A DNA stretch of 5,271 bases from DATLTV01 sp035533375 (lineage in GTDB: Bacteria > Patescibacteriota > Minisyncoccia > UBA6257 > 2-01-FULL-56-20), in the NCBI GenBank assembly GCA_035533375.1, contig DATLTV010000073.1:1-5271 (forward strand), read 5' to 3'. The notes beneath the pieces are model-generated. The model made no database searches. It saw only the letters and a list, made by a program, of their open reading frames with translations, and was not told the DNA's origin. Of the stretch, positions 1 to 4,577 are shown in pieces; position 1 is the first letter of the stretch; the number at the start of each line of letters is the position of its first letter. A program made the translations under genes and the position numbers.

Positions 1-972
1 GCCGTCTTCCGTATAGCTTCCGAGAAGCACCGCGAGCACCGAGCGGTCCACGCCCAAACTGGGCTCGATCACGTGCGGCCAGAACGCTTCCGCGCTTCCG
101 GCATCGCGATACGGCGGCTCCTTGAAGTGGTTCTTGAGATCAAAATCAGTGCGATACGCGAGGCCGTACAATTCCTTCCGGCCGAAGGGATAATCGAACT
201 CGAAATCGATCGTCCGTTTCGAATAATGCGCCCGCTCTCCGTCCGGCACGTCGAGCTCGTGGATCATCTCTTTCGGCAAACCCAGATCATCCGTCATCCA
301 GCTCCACATTTCTTTCCGCCACATCTCGAAATAATCCCGCCAATCGGCATCTTTCGCCGGCGGATGAATGAAATACTCTATCTCCATCTGCTCGAATTCT
401 CGCGTGCGGAAAATGAAATTCCCCGGCGTGATCTCGTTCCGGAAAGCTTTCCCGATCTGCGCCACGCCGAACGGCAATGTTTTCCGGCTCGTATCCACCA
501 CGTTTTTGAAATCGACGAACATCGCTTGCGCCGTTTCCGGGCGGAAATACGCGACATTCGCCTGATCGTCGGACGGACCGATGAACGTCTTGAACATCAG
601 ATTGAACTGCTTTGCCTCCGTGAACGTCTTCTTGGCTGCACAATTCGGACAAACGCCGTTCAAATCTATCGTATCGGCGCGGAAACGACTGTGACACTTT
701 TTACATTCCACGAGCGGATCGGAAAATTCCTTGAGATGGCCGGACGCTTCCCACACTTTCGGATTCATGATAAGCGCGGCGTCGATCCCCACCATATCGT
801 CGCGGCGATGAACGAACTTGTTCCACCACAATTGCTTGATATTGTTTTTAAGCTCCGTACCGAGCGGGCCGTAATCCCAGGAATTCGCGAGACCTCCGTA
901 GATCTCCGAGCCCGGATAAACGAATCCCCGCCGCTTCGCGAGAGACACTATTTTATCCATAAGGTTTTCCAT
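1..972 (-). CDS. glyS: Glycyl-tRNA synthetase, alpha2 (dimeric) type, N-terminal 324 residues
   Basis: This class II aminoacyl-tRNA synthetase charges tRNA-Gly with glycine in the cytoplasm. The gene runs off the left edge with no stop. Visible family marks are: an N-terminal block (about residues 10-45) with GFVYPGSEIYGG and NSWDYGPLG; a zinc-ribbon-like pair ECKKC (Cys90, Cys93) and CPNC (Cys108, Cys111); RPETAQ at residues 144-149; motif 2 with FRNEI (177-181) and REFEQMEIE (191-199); and motif 3 EPSLGVDR, with Glu303 and Arg310. This is the single-chain dimeric form, not the alpha2-beta2 GlyQ/GlyS form of many bacteria. By family length about 130-150 residues are missing, namely the C-terminal anticodon-binding domain. 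The ATG at 972 was chosen; an in-frame ATG at 960 (MDKIVSLAKRRG) is also plausible. Neither has a good Shine-Dalgarno. A weak GATAAA hexamer at 985-980 sits 7 nt before the first ATG. Confidence 0.96.
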   Translation of the reverse strand, partial: MENLMDKIVSLAKRRGFVYPGSEIYGGLANSWDYGPLGTELKNNIKQLWWNKFVHRRDDMVGIDAALIMNPKVWEASGHLKEFSDPLVECKKCHSRFRADTIDLNGVCPNCAAKKTFTEAKQFNLMFKTFIGPSDDQANVAYFRPETAQAMFVDFKNVVDTSRKTLPFGVAQIGKAFRNEITPGNFIFRTREFEQMEIEYFIHPPAKDADWRDYFEMWRKEMWSWMTDDLGLPKEMIHELDVPDGERAHYSKRTIDFEFDYPFGRKELYGLAYRTDFDLKNHFKEPPYRDAGSAEAFWPHVIEPSLGVDRSVLAVLLGSYTEDG

Positions 973-987
973 ACAAATCTTTATCTA

Positions 988-1064
988 CTTTATTACCGTT
1001 TTATCACAACTTTATTACTACATTATTACCACGTTATTACCACGTTATTACCACTTTGTTACTA
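988..1064. repeat. 11-bp tandem repeat array, seven units, between the 606-aa gene and glyS
   Basis: Seven consecutive 11-bp units fill most of the 99-bp gap upstream of glyS. On the plus strand they are, from 988: ctttattaccg, ttttatcacaa, ctttattacta, cattattacca, cgttattacca, cgttattacca, ctttgttacta. Two are identical and the rest differ at a few positions, mostly at the ends. Degenerate matter continues on the glyS side to about 977. On the coding (minus) strand the consensus is TGGTAATAACG. The period is close to one helical turn and is not a multiple of three, so the repeated TAATAA gives stops in every frame. No hairpin with a T-run is visible. Spacer, transcription-related and DNA-structural roles all remain open. 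Confidence 0.9.
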
Positions 1065-1071
1065 TGTACTC

Positions 1072-2892
1072 CTATTGCGTCACGTTCCTGTTCACCGTCC
1101 CCGCGATCGTCGCGTCGCCGGGCAGGCTCGTGTCGACCGCCGGAGCGTCATCCGAGATCGTGCTCGACACAAAATCGTCCATCGCCGAAAATTTCGCGTC
1201 CGAGAGAAGCGGCATACTGCCGCCCGCCTGGTTCACCGCGGGCGTCGCCGACACCTGGAAGATCGCTTCCGCCGGGACGCCGATCACGCCCTTGGTCGCA
1301 GGAATCGCGGGAATCTGCCAGGTTACCAGGCCTGAGTTCGGATCATACGTGGGCGACGTCGTCATATTGCTCTTCACGACATTCGTGAACGCGACACCCG
1401 ACTGCAGATACGCCGACACCGTCACGTTCGAAACATCCGTCGCATAATTCACGATCTTCCAGTGGATCGTGTACTGCGTCGCCTGGTTCACTTTCGGCGG
1501 ATACGGTCCGTTATTCAAAATGCCGGAGGCGGCGTCGCGCCAGTAGGCCGCGGACGAGAAATCGACCTTCCCCGCAACATCGGTCACGAAACTCGTAAGG
1601 GAAATCGTGTTCGCGGCGGACGTGCCCGGCGGCACGGTCGGCGACTTCACGGTGCCGTCGACCTTAAGCGTGTAATTCTTGTCGCTCAAAAGCCGGATCG
1701 GGAACGCGTCTTTGAGCTTTATTGTGAAGTTCAGAGACCCGCTCTGGCCGGGAGCGAGGTTCGCGAGCTCCGGCGTATTTGCCGGAGACCAGGAAATGGT
1801 GTTTGTGATCGAATTAAAAGGAATATGCGGATCCAGGCTCGTGAAATCGTACAAGGCGCTCGTAAGCTTCGCGCTCACCGTCAGGTTTTGCATGGCGACC
1901 GCGGAATTGTTCGCATAGGTGAGCGTATAGTTCAGCGTATCGCCGATCTTCGAAACGTAATTCGGACTGTTCGCGACGATCGCGAGCGAGAGCGGTGCCT
2001 GCGAGATCGTCACGTTCACCGACTGGCTGCTGATCGTATACAGTTGGCCGCCGAACACCGCGGTAAGCGCACCATCCACGCTAAAGAGCGATCCTTGCGG
2101 ACCAAGGACGTTCCCCGAAACCGTGACCGCGCCGTTCGCGCCGGATGAAGCGGTGCCAAGATCCCAGGAAGAATTCTGGCTGTTCGCCTGCGCCGCGGGC
2201 GTGCTCGATGCAAACTGGAAGAACGGCGGGTACGCGAGCATAAGCTTGAGACGCGGAATGCTTTCGCCGGTATTGTTCACATAATTCGCCTGCGCCTGGA
2301 AATCCTCTCCGTTCAGGACGCTCTGCGGCGCCGTGATGTTCAGCGTGACCGCCGGGCCGCCCACGAACACATCTGTCGCGTCCGACGCCTGGAGTGTCGG
2401 CGATCCGGAACCCGTGTCGTAACTGAATGTCGCCATGAAATGCGCGAGTCGGTTCACGAGCGAGCCGTCCGTCACGATCAATTCGGGGAACGACGACGAG
2501 GATGACTCGATGCTTCCCGGCCCTACGTCGCCGATCTCGAACTCCATCACCCGCTGATCCTGTGGTTCGCCCACAAATGAAATGCCGGCGGGAAGCTGAA
2601 GCGACATCTTCGCGTCTTTGAGGATGGCGTCGGAATAGTTCGAGAGCGATATCGAAAGATTGAACGGATCGCCGACAAACACCTGGCCCGGTTTCGAGAA
2701 ATCGAACGCCACGGTCGGTCCTTGCGGACGCCGCAGGTAAAAAATACCGGCAATAACGATCCCGATAACCGCGAAAATCAAAACGAGCCACCCGATCCAC
2801 GCGCGGGACGGCTTTTCCGATTTTGCAGATTGCACTGCGGCCGGCTTGCGCTCGGGCGTGTTCCAGGGAGAAGTTTTTGGGGTATCGGGCAT
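1072..2892 (-). CDS. Single-pass membrane protein with DUF11-like beta-sandwich ectodomain (606 aa)
   Basis: I do not recognise a named gene. A basic, Pro-rich N-terminal tail (residues 1-31, several Lys/Arg) precedes one strongly hydrophobic segment at about 32-53 (WIGWLVLIFAVIGIVIAGIF), followed by RRP. The charge pattern suggests the tail is inside and the rest outside. Residues 58-606 read as three or four beta-sandwich modules: about 58-177, 180-297, 298-440 and 465-590. The clearest is the third, with IGDTLNYTLTYANNSAVAMQNLTV followed by ISWSPANTPELANLAPGQSGSLNFTIKL, which is the DUF11/conserved-repeat pattern found in bacterial surface proteins. The protein contains no cysteine, and there is no LPxTG motif, catalytic motif or second membrane segment. 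A structural, adhesive or envelope-scaffold role is inference. The ATG at 2892 has only a GAG upstream, supplied by the neighbouring repeat. The gene stops with TAG at 1074-1072 and is flanked by repeats on both sides. Confidence 0.9.
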   Translation of the reverse strand: MPDTPKTSPWNTPERKPAAVQSAKSEKPSRAWIGWLVLIFAVIGIVIAGIFYLRRPQGPTVAFDFSKPGQVFVGDPFNLSISLSNYSDAILKDAKMSLQLPAGISFVGEPQDQRVMEFEIGDVGPGSIESSSSSFPELIVTDGSLVNRLAHFMATFSYDTGSGSPTLQASDATDVFVGGPAVTLNITAPQSVLNGEDFQAQANYVNNTGESIPRLKLMLAYPPFFQFASSTPAAQANSQNSSWDLGTASSGANGAVTVSGNVLGPQGSLFSVDGALTAVFGGQLYTISSQSVNVTISQAPLSLAIVANSPNYVSKIGDTLNYTLTYANNSAVAMQNLTVSAKLTSALYDFTSLDPHIPFNSITNTISWSPANTPELANLAPGQSGSLNFTIKLKDAFPIRLLSDKNYTLKVDGTVKSPTVPPGTSAANTISLTSFVTDVAGKVDFSSAAYWRDAASGILNNGPYPPKVNQATQYTIHWKIVNYATDVSNVTVSAYLQSGVAFTNVVKSNMTTSPTYDPNSGLVTWQIPAIPATKGVIGVPAEAIFQVSATPAVNQAGGSMPLLSDAKFSAMDDFVSSTISDDAPAVDTSLPGDATIAGTVNRNVTQ

Positions 2893-2895
2893 TTT

Positions 2896-2927
2896 AGCTC
2901 GTAAGCTCGTTAGCTCGTAGGTTCGTA
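2896..2927. repeat. 8-bp tandem repeat (agctcgta), four units, just upstream of the 606-aa gene
   Basis: Four head-to-tail 8-bp units lie directly in front of the start codon at 2892: agctcgta (2896-2903), agctcgtt (2904-2911), agctcgta (2912-2919) and ggttcgta (2920-2927). A decayed fifth unit follows to 2935. The same word occurs in the opposite orientation as cttacgagct at 2949-2958 and 2994-3003, so the gap before recO is built from both orientations. On the minus strand the last unit supplies the only GAG near the start codon. Confidence 0.85.
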
Positions 2928-2960
2928 AGTCGATATGGTTTCGAATGACTTACGAGCTTA
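2918..2960. repeat. Inverted repeat: 14-pair hairpin with 15-nt loop
   Basis: Arm 2918-2931 pairs with arm 2947-2960. Nine pairs are perfect (tcgtaagtc with gacttacga). Five more follow, two of them G-T wobbles on the plus strand, which become A-C mismatches on the minus strand. The loop is 2932-2946. The right arm can instead pair with the upstream tandem units: 2896-2905 with 2949-2958 gives ten perfect pairs, and 2902-2910 with 2952-2960 gives nine. Several competing folds are therefore possible. No T-run follows on either strand, so it does not look like an intrinsic terminator. Confidence 0.7.
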
Positions 2961-2965
2961 GCAGA

Positions 2966-2990
2966 CGAATCGCCGTTGCCATGCGATTCG
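2966..2990. repeat. Inverted repeat: 8-bp perfect stem with 9-nt loop
   Basis: cgaatcgc (2966-2973) and gcgattcg (2983-2990) are perfect inverted copies around a 9-nt loop. The hairpin lies 19-44 bp past the recO stop and between the two reversed copies of cttacgagct (2949-2958 and 2994-3003). It has no poly-T tail in either direction. It could slow or protect the end of the recO message, or be part of a mobile or dispersed palindromic repeat; the sequence alone does not decide. Confidence 0.6.
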
Positions 2991-3009
2991 GCGCTTACGA
3001 GCTATGGAG

Positions 3010-3504
3010 CTAATTTATAAATAATAGACTATTTTCCTTCGCTTTTGAAGCGCATGTCCGGCAATAAAACTCCTGGCTCCTCGCCTCGAACGCCACGATG
3101 GGCGAGGCGGCGCAAATCCCGCACGACGCTTCTGCGGGATCCCAGCCGAGTATTTTCAGGGCTTTAGTCCAGGAAAAATGCGGCGAAACAAGCATCTGCC
3201 ATAGCGCCTGGTCGGGCTCCCCTTCCGCAAGCATAAGGTCGAGAAAACGCACGTCATCGCGTCCCGCTCCCGTACGCCCGATCTTCAGGGCATCCGCAAC
3301 GACGAGTCCGCCTTTTTCGATAACGCGCACCTGTGCCACATTCCCCGGCTCGAGGTGCGACGAAAGCTTCGAGGTGATCTTCCGTGCGCTTTTCGCCTTC
3401 GCGACAAGCTTTCCGAATTTTTTCGTGAAGAGCGAGCACCTGCTGTCCACGTCGCCCTGCGGCGTCTTCCCGAGTACCACCGCTTCGCTCAAGTATTCAT
3501 GCAT
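3010..3504 (-). CDS. recO: DNA repair protein RecO, short form (164 aa)
   Basis: RecO binds single-stranded DNA and SSB and, with RecR, loads RecA during gap repair. The N-terminal OB-fold is recognisable at residues 1 to about 75: MHEYLSEAVVLGKTPQGDVD, then a basic LFTKKFGKLVAKAKSARK stretch suited to binding DNA. A short helical part follows, ending in FSWTKALKILGWDP. Four cysteines then form the zinc site, CGIC (Cys128, Cys131) and CRTC (Cys148, Cys151), as in zinc-bearing RecO proteins. The chain ends 13 residues after the last cysteine, at 164 residues against roughly 230-250 usual, so the C-terminal helices are missing and the middle helices are shortened. I start it at the ATG at 3504, which matches the family N-terminus; an in-frame ATG at 3531 would add nine unlikely residues. 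There is no Shine-Dalgarno. TATACT at 3517-3512 lies 7 nt before the start and may be a -10 box of a leaderless message. Confidence 0.85.
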   Translation of the reverse strand: MHEYLSEAVVLGKTPQGDVDSRCSLFTKKFGKLVAKAKSARKITSKLSSHLEPGNVAQVRVIEKGGLVVADALKIGRTGAGRDDVRFLDLMLAEGEPDQALWQMLVSPHFSWTKALKILGWDPAEASCGICAASPIVAFEARSQEFYCRTCASKAKENSLLFIN

Positions 3505-3576
3505 GCATATAAGTATACAACCGATTGCCATTGTGCGCAGGAAATATACCCGGCGGCGCTCCGGCTCGAAAACGTC

Positions 3577-3604
3577 TTGACAAAAATTTCCTATTTGCCA
3601 TACT
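3577..3604 (+). promoter_or_regulatory. Promoter for the plus-strand small RNA: TTGACA, 16-bp spacer, extended -10 CATACT
   Basis: A perfect -35 hexamer TTGACA (3577-3582) is followed by a 16-bp spacer and CATACT (3599-3604), which matches four of six positions of TATAAT. TG at 3596-3597, one base before the hexamer, makes it an extended -10. The spacer starts with an A/T-rich run. Transcription should begin at about 3610-3612, at the first bases of the outer stem of the RNA described next. The promoter faces away from recO, whose start lies 73 bp to the left on the other strand. Confidence 0.6.
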
Positions 3605-3609
3605 TCCTA

Positions 3610-3682
3610 TTGATCCCGGGTCTATTCAGACCCATTATGTAACGGATCAATAAGGTCATCTCCGGATGGCCTTTCTTTTTTT
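3610..3682 (+). ncRNA. Putative stand-alone structured small RNA of about 73 nt
   Basis: No Rfam family is recognised. Three stems stack end to end behind the promoter. The outer stem is ttgatcc (3610-3616) with ggatcaa (3644-3650), seven perfect pairs; in DNA it extends to nine pairs (3608-3616 with 3644-3652). Inside it is gggtct-attc-agaccc (3618-3633), six perfect pairs with a tetraloop. A 10-nt segment, attatgtaac (3634-3643), stays unpaired and is the natural candidate for ligand or target binding. The terminator hairpin starts at 3652. The predicted start coincides with the 5' arm of the outer stem, and the T-run lies only on the plus strand, so promoter, fold and end agree on one transcript. 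No convincing plus-strand gene follows, so a riboswitch is less likely than a free small RNA. It has no Shine-Dalgarno or ORF. Its 5' end fixes the start only to within a few bases. Confidence 0.55.
3652..3682 (+). terminator. Rho-independent terminator of the small RNA
   Basis: aaggtcatc (3652-3660) pairs with gatggcctt (3665-3673) in nine pairs, one of them a U-G wobble, around the loop tccg. TC and then seven T residues (3676-3682) follow. On the minus strand the wobble becomes a mismatch and the hairpin is preceded by A residues instead of followed by T residues, so it works only in the plus direction. It ends 41 bp before the 3' end of the convergent zf-HC2 gene. Confidence 0.8.
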
Positions 3683-3723
3683 CAACGTCATCGGACGGTA
3701 CTGCGCGCATTCCGAGCGCCAAT

Positions 3724-3978
3724 TCAAAACCCTTTAAAATGGGTTTTTACGCGGCTCCAGATTTCTCTTTGGATCGCATCGGCATTCTTTCTGCACGATT
3801 CGCATTGCCGGGCATGGGCGGTCACGTCATTTGCGCTCTCTGGTTCGAGCTGCCCGTCGAAATAGCGCGTCAAATCGAGATCCGCATAGTGGCCGTCTTT
3901 CCCCAATTCAGCCGAGAATAATTTTTTTGGCTCTTTTTCTTTTTCGGGCGCTATCTTCGCCCCCATTGCTTCGGACAT
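3724..3978 (-). CDS. Small zf-HC2 (anti-sigma-like zinc-binding) protein, 84 aa
   Basis: After a charged N-terminal tail (Lys/Glu-rich, residues 8-19), residues 30-75 carry the zf-HC2 pattern: LTRYFDGQLEPESANDVTAH, then H-x3-C-x2-C with His55, Cys59 and Cys62. His30 may be the fourth zinc ligand. This fold is best known from the cytoplasmic end of anti-sigma factors (ZAS domain) that bind ECF sigma factors. Here there is no transmembrane segment, the protein ends 22 residues after the last cysteine, and no sigma factor gene lies in the window, so an anti-sigma role is only inferred from the fold; a small redox- or metal-responsive regulator is equally possible. The start is the ATG at 3978, and a second in-frame ATG lies four codons on. 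No Shine-Dalgarno is visible. It lies 100 bp downstream of the SET gene on the same strand and stops with TGA. Confidence 0.75.
   Translation of the reverse strand: MSEAMGAKIAPEKEKEPKKLFSAELGKDGHYADLDLTRYFDGQLEPESANDVTAHARQCESCRKNADAIQREIWSRVKTHFKGF
3726..3747 (-). terminator. Weak terminator-like hairpin over the end of the zf-HC2 gene
   Basis: On the minus strand AAAACCC, an 8-nt loop and GGGTTTT form seven perfect pairs that overlap the last codons and the TGA stop. Only three pairs are G-C and the U-tract is the stem arm itself, so termination would be weak. On the plus strand the same palindrome ends in five T residues (3744-3748), so it could also catch read-through of the small RNA. 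Confidence 0.25.
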
Positions 3979-4078
3979 AATATTCAGCGTAACACAAGCA
4001 ATTATCCTGCCAAAAACCGATTACCGGAGAAGACCAATCAGCACATAAAAAGGTGGTCTCGAACGATTCTCATAAATC

Positions 4079-4477
4079 TCATCTCCGATAATAATCCTCT
4101 TTGACTTCCTCCGGCTCCTCCAAAGAATTGTAATCGATCGTAATTTCCTCCCCCGCCTTGATATCGCGGGCGGCAAACCACCAATAACGTTCGTCGCGCC
4201 GGGCATTCGGAAATTTCGAATGATTGAGATACCAGCCAACCGGCATGCAGGAAAAATCCTTCGGGGAGATAAGCTGATCGCCCCGATCCATGCAATAACC
4301 ACGGAACGCTTCCGGCACGTTTTTTTTATCGCGTGCGAGCGACCGGGCGTCAAGCGCTTCCTCCTTTCCGAACATGCGCAAATGCGTGCCTTTTTTTATA
4401 TCGTGCGCGACAAAAACGCCGATGCCATTCTCCGCAGGCTTAAGCAGAAAAGAAAATTCGCCAGTTTCGCTTTCCAT
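4079..4477 (-). CDS. SET-domain protein-lysine N-methyltransferase (132 aa)
   Basis: SET enzymes move a methyl group from S-adenosylmethionine to lysine side chains of proteins. The minimal SET core is complete. The N-terminal SAM-site strand is NGIGVFVAHDIKKGT (residues 17-31). GWYLNHSKFPNA contains the NHSxxPN signature (Asn85-His86-Ser87, Pro90-Asn91). ARDIKAGEEITIDYN ends with the usual catalytic tyrosine (Tyr116). No pre-SET or post-SET cysteine cluster is present, and the target protein is unknown; a ribosomal or DNA-binding protein is possible but not shown. The acidic tail EEPEEVKEDYYRR is C-terminal. I use the ATG at 4477. An upstream in-frame TTG at 4519 would add 14 residues that do not belong to the domain. 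TG-A-TATTAT, an extended -10-like element at 4494-4486, ends 8 nt before the ATG; GAAG just before it is a poor Shine-Dalgarno. The gene stops with TGA. Confidence 0.88.
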   Translation of the reverse strand: MESETGEFSFLLKPAENGIGVFVAHDIKKGTHLRMFGKEEALDARSLARDKKNVPEAFRGYCMDRGDQLISPKDFSCMPVGWYLNHSKFPNARRDERYWWFAARDIKAGEEITIDYNSLEEPEEVKEDYYRR

Positions 4478-4485
4478 TATCTTCG

Positions 4486-4494
4486 ATAATATCA
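4486..4494 (-). promoter_or_regulatory. Extended -10-like element before the SET gene
   Basis: Reading the minus strand, TGATATTAT contains TATTAT (five of six matches to TATAAT) preceded by TG plus one base. No -35 hexamer stands 16-18 bp upstream, which an extended -10 can tolerate. A start of transcription about 7 nt downstream would fall at about 4479, leaving almost no leader before the ATG at 4477. Confidence 0.35.
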
Positions 4495-4577
4495 CAACAT
4501 TTTTTAGAATGCATCTCAAAATGCCGCGAGGTGCGATTCGAGCTGCCTGTCAACATTTTTGGATCTGAGCGTTCCCG

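Noticed and set aside
988..1064. 11-bp array as a CRISPR array
   Set aside because: The units are contiguous with no spacers and far shorter than CRISPR repeats.
73..1335. Long plus-strand open frame of 420 codons
   Set aside because: It is antisense to glyS, runs through the tandem array and into the 606-aa gene, and its product is an Arg/His-rich sequence with no domain pattern. It is a shadow of the GC-rich minus-strand codons.
1462..2148. Plus-strand open frame of 228 codons inside the 606-aa gene
   Set aside because: The Arg-rich product has no recognisable motif, while the opposite strand encodes clear beta-sandwich repeats.
2081..2800. Second minus-strand frame of 239 codons overlapping the 606-aa gene
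   Set aside because: It lies fully within the 606-aa gene in another frame, is Arg-rich and lacks any domain; it is a frame shadow.
2966..2990. Hairpin after recO as an intrinsic terminator
   Set aside because: No T-run follows the stem on either strand.
3098..3580. Plus-strand open frame of 160 codons antisense to recO
   Set aside because: The product is a low-complexity Ser/Arg/Pro mixture, and the minus strand carries the conserved RecO zinc motif.
3610..3682. Small RNA region as a tRNA or signal-recognition-particle RNA
   Set aside because: There is no cloverleaf, no T-loop or CCA end, and no GGAA/GCAG apical motif of SRP RNA.
3739..3921. Plus-strand 60-codon frame downstream of the small RNA, which would make the RNA a riboswitch leader
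   Set aside because: It is antisense to the zf-HC2 gene, has no Shine-Dalgarno, and a strong terminator lies between; no domain is seen.
4031..4059. AGACCA/TGGTCT inverted repeat between the SET and zf-HC2 genes as a terminator
   Set aside because: It has only six pairs, a 17-nt loop and no T-run after it on the minus strand.
4021..4353. Minus-strand frames overlapping the end of the SET gene
   Set aside because: They overlap the SET motifs in other frames and show no domain.
4477..4519. Longer SET protein starting at a TTG at 4519
   Set aside because: The start codon is rare, the added residues are outside the domain, and an extended -10-like element lies within the extension.
4548..4553. 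TTGACA on the minus strand between the FN3 gene and the SET gene as a -35 box
   Set aside because: No -10-like hexamer stands 16-18 bp downstream; the better -10-like element is far too distant.
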